64,000 nt of DNA from Nemophila menziesii (Eukaryota > Streptophyta > Magnoliopsida > Boraginales > Hydrophyllaceae). Below the pieces are notes generated by a model, which was not told the DNA's origin, did not search any database, and saw only the letters and a list, made by a program, of their open reading frames with translations. The stretch is taken from assembly GCA_029959085.1 (NCBI GenBank), contig JARWIR010000005.1:9302501-9366500 (forward strand), read 5' to 3'. The position numbers were made by a program, and so were the translations under genes. Shown here piece by piece: positions 1 to 9,367 of this stretch. Numbering within the stretch: the first letter of the stretch is position 1; every line of letters starts with the position of its first letter.

Positions 1-425
1 TTTATGGATGATAGAAAGATATTAATTGTGTTTCATCGAGAGTAGATTAACGATTATACATGGCTACTTTAAATTTTTAAGTCTAGAGATTTTACAGTTT
101 TATGTTTTATATTTTATTTTCAATGAAATAGTTTACCTAAACAAAAATAGAAACTCGTATATAAAAGTTAGGGGCCTCTCTGATTTGCGCCTAAATTCCA
201 CGCTTTGTAAGTAGAAATGGTTTGTTCACTAAAAAGAATTATTGGAGGACGATGATCAACTTTACTCTATCGACCAGGTAGGTATAAGAAAGAATCTCGT
301 GAAGTTTAACATGAACGGTGATGAACTAAATCTGAAGGGGTAATGTGTTAACCTCAAATCCATACAAACTAATGATACAAATTGAAATAAATATTGAAGC
401 AAAATTGCATATAAAACAAAATCAT
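1..425. other. 3' flank of PSRP-3, no gene seen
   Basis: This stretch lies downstream of the minus-strand PSRP-3 gene. It is AT-rich. The short ORFs in it show no recognisable motif and overlap on opposite strands. It probably holds the 3' untranslated region of PSRP-3 near 300-425, but I see no decisive polyadenylation site. Confidence 0.5.
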
Positions 426-1146
426 TTAGGATAAATTGCCACCACTTTGCTGCCACAAATTGATAATATCAGTAGCTTGATTAAGAAGTATGATCATTTT
501 CTTCTGTGAAATCCAAGGCTTATTTTCTAGAGTAGTTTTCAACTCTTCCCATGCATCTTTTCTAGGCCAAAAGAAGTACGGACTCAAAGGCACTGTACCA
601 TGTCCTGGTAATTCTTGATCAAGTCCAAGCCCAATATTCTTTTCCATCCATATGAACTTCAACACCAGCTTTGGCTTCTCTATAGCTTGCTTTCCTCCAC
701 CCTTCTGAAAATATATTACATATTCATTTAAAAAAAATCTTAGAGCTTAGCTTATTTATCCTGTCAAAAAATTCTGAATAAACTTTTTCTTAACAGATCA
801 CAAGTGATTCATGAACGTGTTAATTCTTGTATGGTGTTCGACTTTAAGATTAAAATTAACAGCAGATTAAAAGGGAAATGAAAGATTAGAGGTGTACCAC
901 AATTTCTTCAATGGCAGTAGTAGGAGTAGAATCTGATAGTGATATCTCCTCCTGTGTTATTGGTTCTTCAATGGTAGCTGAAACTTGAAGCTTATGAAGT
1001 CGTTTAATGGAGGATGAATGAAGTAGAGAAGAAGCTTTGGGTTTGAGAGAAAGTATGGTGGTGGTTTTGTGCTTAATGTGGCAGGTGCTGTTAGAAAATG
1101 AAGTGCTACCTATCACACTAGATTGAACTGCTATACATGTCGCCAT
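426..1146 (-). CDS. PSRP3: 30S ribosomal protein PSRP-3 (Ycf65-like, cS23), chloroplastic
   Basis: Nuclear gene for a plastid-specific protein of the small chloroplast ribosomal subunit. Exon 1 is 1146-898 and exon 2 is 704-426. The intron has GT at 897-896 and CAG ending at 705, and the join is in phase 0, giving about 175 residues. Residues 1 to about 70 are rich in Ser and Thr with few acidic residues, as in a chloroplast transit peptide. Exon 2 carries the conserved Ycf65 core: [15 protein letters not shown], then [15 protein letters not shown], then the C-terminal [18 protein letters not shown], which ends as the family does. The start is the only ATG ahead of the transit peptide and follows a CT-rich leader. 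Nothing is broken. In red algae and cyanobacteria the homologue is ycf65; here it is a transferred nuclear gene. Identification is firm; expression is inferred. Confidence 0.95.
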
Positions 1147-1345
1147 TGAAATGAAGTGTTGTTCGTGTTCTCAAGGAGAGAGATATAGAGAGAGAAAGAG
1201 AATCAGGATTCTATGCAAAAGGAGAGTTCATGATGGTCCACGAAGTTGAGATGAAAGATGAATCAGTGGATAAGGTTCAAGATGACAAAAGGAGAGGGAA
1301 GAAGATGATGTGGGCCTATAAGCTCATCTACTCGTGGGCTCAAAT
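1147..1345 (-). promoter_or_regulatory. PSRP-3 leader and upstream region with site II motifs
   Basis: Read on the minus strand, 1150-1200 is a CT-rich leader directly before the PSRP-3 ATG. TGGGCC at 1311-1316 and TGGGCT at 1335-1340 match the site II element (TGGGCY), which is common upstream of plant ribosomal protein genes and works in either orientation. The transcription start itself is not visible. Confidence 0.5.
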
Positions 1346-2013
1346 TATGAAATGCAAGGGCAGACACAAAATGACCCATTAATGAATAAAACTCATTAAA
1401 ACCCAAACAATCCCATAATTTCTATTTTTGTTTTGATTGACAAAACGATTTTGGAGGTAAACTTAATCGAAATAAATACAATTCTTTTTTATATCACAAA
1501 TAAATTTATAGGTGATCATGTTTTAAAATAAAACAAAATCCAACAAAAAAACAAGTAAACATGTAAGTTTGACAGCTCATCAAGTCGGCTCGACAAGTTA
1601 CTAAGCCATCTCGACAAGTCACTAAGTCAGTTCGAAATAAGTTTGAGTAAAGTCGAAAAATCGCATGTTTATTTATTGAGCTTTTTTATTTAAAACAACA
1701 CAAATTTAAAGAAAATAATTGCAAAAAAAAACTTTTTCTAAAAGAAGATTACAATGAATTTACAATAAAAATAACTAATTTGAGTTTAAATATTAACGTA
1801 ATTATTTAATATAAAAAATATAAAATTGTTCTTTATTGTCAAGAAAACATAAAATTGTTGAAATTAAAAAATATATATTACAACGATAAAACCCTAATTA
1901 GAACAGATAATCAAGATATGCCATAACGAGCACTAACAAGTTCAAGTGTCTTAATATTAAAAAAACAAATAATATTGGACACCTTTTTATAAAAAAGTTG
2001 AACAAATAAAAAT
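1346..2013. other. AT-rich intergenic stretch, no gene seen
   Basis: No coding signal or terminal repeats were recognised. Positions 1575-1635 hold a short imperfect repetition of a 'ctcgacaagt' motif. The minus-strand ORF at 1898-2089 runs into the MITE that starts at 2014 and is spurious. Confidence 0.5.
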
Positions 2014-2257
2014 GAGTAATGATATTTGTCACCCATATTCCCTTCACCCTTTTATCACCTCCTACATGGCGGATTGCATGGCATGACATATAAGTAATTT
2101 ATTTACTTATCTTAATTAATTGATTTATTCCTTAAATTAAACATTTCCTTAATCATATTTCTTAATTATTTTATTCCTTACATGTCATGCCATGTAATCT
2201 GCCATGTAGGAGGTGACAAAAGGGTGAAGAGAATAGGGGTGACAAATATCATTACTC
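2014..2257. mobile_element. Mutator-type MITE, copy 1
   Basis: Inverted termini GAGTAATGATATTTGTCACC (left) and the reverse complement at the right end. It is flanked by the 9-bp direct repeat aataaaaat at 2005-2013 and 2258-2266. The arms stay complementary well inward, including 'ttttatcacctcctacatgg' and its inverse, so the element can fold. A 9-bp target duplication is typical of Mutator-like elements. It is non-coding and shares termini with the copies at 31555, 56168 and 57291. Confidence 0.85.
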
Positions 2258-2287
2258 AATAAAAATAGACCGAATAAATAACTCAAT

Positions 2288-2845
2288 ATAAGAGCAAAAT
2301 ATATTTTTAGAACATTACTAATGCTTAAAAATATTTTTAAACCAAACATTTAAAGTACTATATTAAAGTCAAATGTATTTAAAAGTATTATTTTTAGGCC
2401 AAACATATTTTAAAATAGGAAAGTACTTCTATCTAATATTGGATGATCCAACACCTATCGTATTATAACACATACCCTATATTTAGGTCATGCAAAAACT
2501 AATTATAGTAACTAACTAGTTAATTAAATGACTTATACTCTATTAATATAATTAATTTTTATGATGTTATTATTGTATCATCCAATATAGAATGGAAGTT
2601 TTACTCTAAAAATATTATTTTTTGGTTAATATTTTAATTTTGTGAGATATTTTATAGACTTTGAAAAATAATTTGAACATTTCAAATAAAGTTGCTAGAT
2701 GCGATATAGTTATATAAAGATATAGTTTATTTAAAGTTCGAAAAAAAATATTTTTTCATAGGTTTGACTTAAAAATTATATTTTTATAATATTTAATCTA
2801 AAAATATTCTAAATCACAAATATTATGCTAAAAATGGAATTTGCT
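2288..2845. repeat. Inverted-terminal repeat element of a GAGCAAA...TTTGCTC family, interrupted
   Basis: Starts with 'agagcaaaatatattttta' and ends with 'aaaatggaatttgctct', which are roughly inverse. The interior shares a diverged segment ('gtgagatatttta', 'atatagtttattt') with the repeat at 5785-6136, so the two are relatives. It is interrupted by a smaller palindromic element at 2425-2599. I see no convincing target duplication, so the class is unknown. Confidence 0.5.
2425..2599. mobile_element. Small MITE-like palindrome nested in the 2288-2845 repeat
   Basis: Inverted ends: acttctatctaatattggat at 2425 and its imperfect inverse (atccaatatagaatggaagt) ending at 2599. The element is 175 bp, AT-rich and non-coding. 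The target duplication is not clear; two bases (TA) would suit a Tc1/mariner MITE, but the flanks do not show it cleanly. Confidence 0.55.
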
Positions 2846-3253
2846 CTATCTACACGGTCCAAAAACATCTACTAATTTGACCCCTCCTTAAAATTTACAG
2901 CGATCTTTCGTAGTGCACTACTGCTTATCTGATTACACCATTAATTTACTCAAGAATCAGCTAAAGCAATATAAAATGGGATTGGAATGGTCAAAAACTC
3001 AAAATAGGTGGTTGATCAATGAAAGGTCATTCTATAATTTCAGTTTACTTTTTCTATAGGCTTTTTAGTTTTTGTTAAAGGATGTCTCATATGATAGCTG
3101 ATGAAATGTTAACGTGGCCTTCAACATGCATAAGGCTATTGAAGTTATGTCATGACAAATGAGCACGTACAACATTTTTGATAGAATTAACCTATTAAAT
3201 ATATGCTTTGTTAGTTGTTATAAATACATACTTTTGTTTTGTGCAAATACATG
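2846..3253. other. Intergenic, no gene seen
   Basis: No ORF with recognisable content and no repeat structure was found. The right end is the target site of the LINE that follows. Confidence 0.4.
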
Positions 3254-3265
3254 TTTTAGTGAAGT

Positions 3266-4092
3266 TTTTTTTTTTTTTTTTTTTTTGTCATTAAGCAAGA
3301 ACACAAGTTAACAACTAACCCTTATTACAAATATTCGTTAAAAAACTAAACGAGCCGGAGATGATGATTGAAAAATCTTTTCATCCTGACATATCCATGT
3401 CCATTCTTGTGCATTTAGCCAGTTCATCCGCCACCAAATTATATTTTCGATTAATATACAAGATTTTCCATAGCGGAAATTCATTTAACCAACCTTTAAT
3501 CTCATCAACTATAGGTTTAAGGCTTTAGTGTAGTCGAACTTGATCATGAATACCTTGAATTATTTCAAGGTTATTTGAGTAGAAATACTTTGATATCTTC
3601 GAGATCCAACAGATCTCAAAGCAAGAAGGAGCGCCCAAGCTTCTCTTTTGATAACATTCCTTATCTGACATCGAATGGCTCTCCTTTGAATTATTATTCC
3701 AGACTTATCGACTCCAATTGCCACAATAGCCGCGTTTTTCCATTCCTTTGTATAGGATGCATCACTAAACCACACCATGTCCGCTTCGTCAGTAATAGTC
3801 GGGTTATTATCATGTAAAACATGATTATCCTTTGCCTTTCGCCCCTTGTCCTGATTTCTGTTTTTTTCAGTACCACATAACCTATTAATTATATCGCTTG
3901 TATTCAGGTTGATTAACTTAACGGCTCACCTCTTTTTATCAAAAAAACCCTTCATTCACTCTTTCCATATATTCCATGTCGTTATAAGAATAATTGTCGT
4001 AACTTTTATTTTCTCCCAACCATTGTTAGAATAGTTTGTGATCGTATTAATAAGCCAATTTACGAAGGATTCATCATATTGCCTATCAAATA
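3266..4092 (-). mobile_element. 5'-truncated L1-type LINE with RNase H region
   Basis: A poly-T run at 3265-3286 is the poly-A tail of a minus-strand insertion. The 12-bp direct repeat ttttagtgaagt lies at 3254-3265 and 4093-4104. Conceptual minus-strand translation gives, in order, a 'TWNIWKE' segment typical of the end of plant LINE ORF2 (about 3965), an RNase H start 'VWFSDASY' with the first catalytic Asp, 'KREAWALLLAL' with the catalytic Glu, and 'NLVADELAKC' with the last Asp (about 3420). The frame breaks several times, so no protein is made. Only the last ~0.8 kb of a LINE is present, as expected of aborted target-primed reverse transcription. Confidence 0.85.
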
Positions 4093-4236
4093 TTTTAGTG
4101 AAGTATATCTAAATTTATCCAACAACTGAAGCAGCATTAACCAAGGCAATAATAAAATGAACAAGAAACTAAAAACACCTAATATAGTTAAATTTGTTGA
4201 ACTTTTCTAAAAATAAGCTGTACTTTCTTATGATAA

Positions 4237-4348
4237 TTTTTTTTGTTACACGGAAGAGTCTTGGACTCGGTGTCCTTGACACGGTTCGGACGTGGTACCG
4301 CCTAGAAGGATAACCAAGACTCTGGTCAGTTGAGCTAACCCCAACCAG
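4237..4348 (-). mobile_element. tRNA-derived SINE
   Basis: On the minus strand the head reads 'ggttagctcaactgaccaga', a Pol III A-box, followed by 'cgtccgaaccgtg', a degenerate B-box. A short poly-T at the plus-strand left end is its tail. It is flanked by the 13-bp duplication tttcttatgataa at 4224-4236 and 4349-4361. The element is about 112 bp. It is not a functional tRNA because the acceptor stem is missing. Confidence 0.8.
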
Positions 4349-4361
4349 TTTCTTATGATAA

Positions 4362-5784
4362 ATTTGAGTTCCTATCTAAATACAAAATAATTTACTATCA
4401 TACAATTAACCATATAAATATAAATATAAAAATAAAATACTAATAATTTGTTTTCTCATATGATTGACTTTAACCCAAACATTACCCCTTAACTTTTCTT
4501 TTAATTTAGATTTTTTTTTCTTTTTAAATTTATTAGTTTAAAAAAATCATGAAATTCCATTGAACCCTTGAGAAAATATATCAATTTAAAATAATCCAAA
4601 TCTAAATGGATAAAGAATGTTTTTATTAATCTAATATAATACCGAAACAGACTAATATCTCATTAAACACAAACATGGTATTAATTACAAATACTATTAA
4701 TCATCCTTTTAATTTAACAAGAGGTAATTAGTGAACTAATATTCATATATTTGGTCATACTTTTCAATCAACTACACATGAGTAGTATGCAAATAAATCA
4801 TATCTAACTTGATGATCTTTAATGTTAATCGTTCCAACATTTGTATTGTTATTTCCATGTTCACACTTTCATTTTAACCCACACTACTAAATAGGTACAA
4901 AACACATTTTTTTCATCATTATCCTTTGACAACTGATAATCTATGTGGATTACTTGATTATTCTATATAAACTTAACAAAGTCACATGACCAAGGTATCT
5001 GCTACTCAGTTTGCAAATTACATATAGTTCACACACTACTCATTTGTTTGAAAGTTTCTGGTTCCAAATTCATCTTTAACTTGAGGGTCGAAGTGCCATC
5101 GACAACTTTATCTCTGATTAAGAAACCTAATCATCCATCAAACATACCACTTAAGAGTCTTGTGCTCTTTTCTGATATAATCTGATATGGTGTACACCAT
5201 CCACATACCACGTGCACATTTCTAGATGCGAGTCTCAAGTGTATCAGCCACTGTAAATGGGTCACCAAATACAAAGTTAAGTTGGGACACGGTACTAACA
5301 TACCTTAACTTTGTCAAGCAAGTACACGTGATGTTACGACATATTGGAGTGTTATCTACTAATAGTTTCCAACTATCAGCTAGGAACTAACATGTAATAT
5401 CCAAATGTTCTTAGCATACTATAAAAACGCAAAATTCGTCCTATTAAGGTAACTTTTTTACATCTAACATATTCATATATTTCTCGTTTATGATATCCCT
5501 CAAGGGTTTCTTTCATACTGTCACTACTGACTTAAATGTCTAAGTGTCAATGCAGTGTTGTTCCATAATCTTTATATTTGTTTTATAAGATAAGGTAGAC
5601 CAACTCTTCCATTTTCCCAAAAGTTAATTTCTTACAAGTGATGACCATCATGCAAGTTTTGCATCCCTGTGTCCATATATATCCTTGTATTAAAAAGGTC
5701 AAATAATAAATCCAACACATTTTTTTTGCATAAGTGTAAAAGAACTATTTTTTTTTGGATGGTTGAAATATTATATTATAGAAT
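4362..5784. other. Intergenic, no gene recognised
   Basis: AT-rich with no ORF of note. 5040-5640 is somewhat richer in G and C and might be an old degraded element, but I could not match it to a family in any frame. Confidence 0.4.
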
Positions 5785-6136
5785 ATCCCATTTTTAGGCC
5801 CAAACGTTTTAAAAGTCATATTTTTAGGCCAAACATATTCAAAACTCCCATTTTTAGGTCATTTCACTAATTTCGTGAGATATTTCATCGATTTTAAGGA
5901 CAATTTAGACACTTTAGATAGAGTTATTAGTTTGTGATGCGACCAAATAAACATATAGTTTATTTGAAAAGCCTAAGTTGCCCTTAAAATCAATGAAATA
6001 TCTCATGAAATTGATGAAATGGCCTAAAAATATGTGTTTTGAACATATTTGACCTAAAAATATGACTTTTAAAATATTTGACCTAAAAATATTTTTAAGT
6101 CATAGATAATGGCCTAAAAATGAAATTTGCTCATTA
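5785..6136. repeat. Inverted repeat related to 2288-2845
   Basis: The left arm repeats 'cccatttttaggccaaac' units. The right arm carries the inverse ('gacctaaaaatatgactttt') several times and ends in 'gaaatttgctc'. The centre shares 'tgagatatttcatcgatttt' with the copy near 2640. It is non-coding. The boundaries are approximate and no clean target duplication was seen. Confidence 0.5.
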
Positions 6137-6215
6137 CTATATTATAAAACAAAGGAGCTACACCAATCTAAATATCACAAAATCCTATCATTAAATGCTA
6201 CCATTATACAATTAA

Positions 6216-7914
6216 GGGTGAATTATATATAGGGTCTTGGAGACACACTTTCTTCTATATAGAGTAGTTTCAAAAATGCTATTCTTCTTAGGGACCTCAA
6301 TTTTGACAATAGTCTTTCCTACCCTTACTACCACTAAAAGACAAAAAAATGTGATGTCACTATTTCTCTCTCCTCTACCTACCATTACCCACCTACCTCC
6401 AACCTCCGACCACCTACCACCGACCTCCGATCACCGACCACCGACCACCGACCACCGACCACCGACCACCAACCACCGACCACCAGCCACTAGTCACCGG
6501 TTGCCGGAAAAAACATAGAGTATCGGAAAAAAACATAGAGTATCAGAAAAAACATAAAGTACTCTATATTTTTGCTGAGTACTCTATATATTTTAAGGAG
6601 TACTCTATATATTTTAAGGAATACTCTATATATGTTACTGAGTATTCCGGATAATTTTGATGAGTACTCTGATAAATGTAATGAGTACTACGTAAATTTA
6701 ATGAGTACTCTTTTAAATTGATGAGTATTACTAAAATCAAAGCATAAAATAGTAGAAAAAATTCTTTATTCATTTTAAAAGTTTATTATACATCTTTTAC
6801 AAATTAAAAAATAAAACAAAAAACCTTGTTTGACCAGATCTGAAATTAAAAAAAAAAAAAAAATTGTCGCATCTCTTCGAAGCTGTATCATAACACAACA
6901 ACAAAATCTCCGAAGCTCCGATGGCCACCAGCAGCGAGCTTCACCATGGCCGGAACTATTGAACCTCTTCTGATAACACCATTGAAGAACTCTTCTAATA
7001 ACACTATTGAAGCAAAGCTGTATCATAACACAACAACAAAAGCTCCGAAGCTCCGATGGCCACCAGCAGCGAGCTTCACCATGGCCGGAACTATTGAAGC
7101 TCTTCTAATAACACCATTGAAGAGCTCTTCTAATAACACCATTGAAGAGCTCTTCTAATAACACCATTGAAGTGAATCTAATAACACCACCACCATTGGA
7201 GCTCGGAGCAGCCATGGAGGTTCACAGCTCCTTTGCGACGTGGGGAAGAGCTGCACGGTGGTGCTCCGCCGTTCTGTCCCTCTTCATTCCAGATCTGTTC
7301 GCACCACCACCTTCTTCTCCCCAGATCTGTTCGCGAGCAAACCTCCGGCGAGCTTCGAACATGAAGAATAGCAGCGCGCGAGCTTCGCAACTGCAGCAAA
7401 GTTCGATTTGAGCTTCGAACTCCGGCGAACATCTTCACTGCAACAGCGAACATCTTCACTGGTTCGTTTGCTTTGTCATCGAACTTTACAGATCTGAAAA
7501 GAAAAACTTCAGATCTGGTTCGCAGCTATACAAACGAATATCGGCTGGAACTAGGTGCTGTGGTGGTGCTTCATTGCTTCGGAGCTATGTTTCAGTGCAG
7601 TGGTGGTGGTGCTTGTTGGAGAAGAAGCAGCTGGAGGTGGTGGTGGTGGTGGTGGTGCGTTTCCATTTTGGTGGTGACGGTGGGTGTTGAGAGGAGAGAG
7701 AAGGTTTCTAGGATTTTGTTTAGAAATGAATTATGATTTAGAAATGTTATATTTAGTATATATAGGGGAAAAAAACAAAAGAGGGGTAGTCTAGTAATTG
7801 GGGTTTTGGGGTTCATGTGTTAAAAACTTCATGAAGTCTTTAGTAAGAGAGGCTCTAGGCCGGTCCCCATCTTGAAGAGGGGGGTGTGGTCAAGACCCTA
7901 AGTGTAATTATTTC
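6216..7914. mobile_element. Non-autonomous Mutator-like element carrying gene-like GC-rich sequence
   Basis: The 9-bp direct repeat tacaattaa is at 6207-6215 and 7915-7923. The ends inside it are inverse over about 24 bp around the shared core TAGGGTCTTG, and both start with G. The inside has a CCACCGACC-type simple repeat (6400-6490), a 'gagtactctatatatttta' repeat block (6515-6730), a 135-bp tandem duplication, and a GC-rich segment (6900-7740) with codon-like periodicity but no single intact reading frame. There is no transposase. The layout resembles a Pack-MULE that picked up host exon sequence, but I cannot name a donor gene. A related element lies at about 29114-30502. Confidence 0.75.
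6881..7170. repeat. 135-bp tandem duplication with 25-bp sub-repeats
   Basis: The unit starting agctgtatcataacacaaca occurs at 6881 and again at 7016. Inside the second copy a 25-bp sub-unit (core cttctaataacaccattgaa) is repeated about three times (7097-7172). The repetition keeps a reading frame open on the plus strand, which explains the small overlapping ORFs there. I do not regard these as genes. Confidence 0.8.
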
Positions 7915-8013
7915 TACAATTAAATCAACCAAGTCAAATAAGTTTTCACTTCAACATCATATTATTTGTTATACACTTTTACCAAGGAGTTTCCCAAGAC
8001 ATATAAAAGTTCC

Positions 8014-8342
8014 CAGGGCCGGTCCTGGGCATAGGCCTAGGAAACAACCGCCTTGGGCCCCCAAAAATTTGATATTTTCAAGGACCCCGTTTCGGAAAAA
8101 TTAAATATTTATACGTATGTATAGTTATATATTTGAATTCAGTAAAGTAACCTAAATCATAATATAGTTTACTGGTAAAGTGATATATTTTCTTATGAGA
8201 GATTCAAGTTCGATTCTCATCTTTTAATCATTTTTTTATAAAAAAAAGTTTTTGATTTTTTTTATAATTATTTTTAATATAAATATATAGGTCCCCTATT
8301 ACAAAATTGCCTTGGGCCCCAAATATGTCAGGACCGGCCCTG
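8014..8342. mobile_element. hAT-type MITE
   Basis: Perfectly inverse termini CAGGGCCGGTCCTG and CAGGACCGGCCCTG. Next to the ends are aaagttcc (8006-8013) and aaagtttcc (8343-8351), an 8-bp duplication with one inserted base, as expected of hAT. Near 8163-8220 the interior has a tRNA-like A-box and B-box ('tagtttactggtaaagt', 'aagttcgattc'), probably an absorbed SINE head. It is non-coding, 329 bp. Confidence 0.8.
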
Positions 8343-8351
8343 AAAGTTTCC

Positions 8352-8875
8352 AAGACATATAAAAGTCTATAACTCAGTACCAAAGTTACCGATTTTTACT
8401 CTATCTAAGGCTGTGAATTTAATCCGGTGACTGGGACTGCTAAGTTCGTAATTATCACTAGATCCTGGAATCTGATTTTACAATGAAATAAAAGAAAAAC
8501 ATAATTTTTCATATTATAATATGTGAAGAAAAAATGTTATTCAAATGACACTTGCCTACGAGGATCCTATAAGGTCAAGCCAACCTGCCGTACTGCTTTA
8601 CAAGATTCTCCTGTCCTTGATAATGCAAGCTTGTGACGGATATAAAATTCATATAAAATATTCTTTTGATGTTATTTAATTACCTGGATCAAACAACAAA
8701 AATCTATTAACACATTTGTTCATGAAAATGACATAAAAGAAGACTTAACAAGTTCTGAATAGCCTGGTAGCTGTATTTAATAATGCCAACTTTCTGAGAC
8801 AAATTCCCGTTTTGTGATCACCTTAAGTTAACTATATATAATCTGGATATTAATCAGAGAAATGCATAAGCAGTC
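8352..8875 (+). promoter_or_regulatory. Upstream region of the ALMT gene
   Basis: No ORF is present. A TATA-like stretch (tatatata, 8833-8840) lies about 36 bp before the ATG at 8876. It would give only a very short leader, so the true start may lie elsewhere. The upper part (8360-8480) repeats nothing recognisable. Confidence 0.35.
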
Positions 8876-9323
8876 ATGTTCGATACAACAAACTCTCCGC
8901 GTTCCAATTTAGCAGACCCGAGCAAAGAAAAACTTCTTTCCTCTCTCAACTCGGTGAACAATGATAACTCAATACACGAAAGATCGTTAAGCAATGTATT
9001 GCAAGATGGTATCACAAAGAAATTCTACGATGTTCTAGATTTCACAAAGAAAGCAATCGAATTGGGGCAGTCTGATCGAAGAAAAATCATTTTCGCGTTC
9101 AAATCTGCTTTGGCTATGGCTATTGTGTCTTCCCTTATTTTCTGGAAAGAACCTTTTGGATTTAATGTTAGCCAATACGCTATATGGGCAATGTTGACGG
9201 TAATTGTGGTGTTCGAATTCAGTGTAGGTAATTCCATATATATATATTTGTTATGCTTGATGATGTTATTGGATTGTGATTTCATGTTTCACGTTTTTAT
9301 TTACACCTTTAGTCCCTCAAAAG

Positions 9324-9367
<44 letters not shown>

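Noticed and set aside
6237..6518. 93-codon ORF with repeated Pro-Thr-Thr-Asp-His
   Set aside because: It is produced by a CCACCGACC simple repeat inside the Mutator-like element; no start context or conserved motif.
7178..7736. Overlapping ORFs of 74-93 codons on both strands
   Set aside because: They overlap each other in a GC-rich captured segment with (GGT)n runs; no frame has a domain and none is uniquely supported.
8163..8220. Possible tRNA gene
   Set aside because: A-box and B-box words are present but no acceptor stem or anticodon arm folds, and it lies inside a MITE; taken as an absorbed SINE head.
7989..8365. A 21-bp target duplication around the hAT MITE
   Set aside because: The outer match does not touch the element ends; the direct 8-bp copies next to the inverse ends fit hAT better, so the longer match is an older tandem repeat.
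9025..9285. 86-codon minus-strand ORF
   Set aside because: It is antisense to ALMT exon 1 and its first intron; a shadow of the real coding strand.
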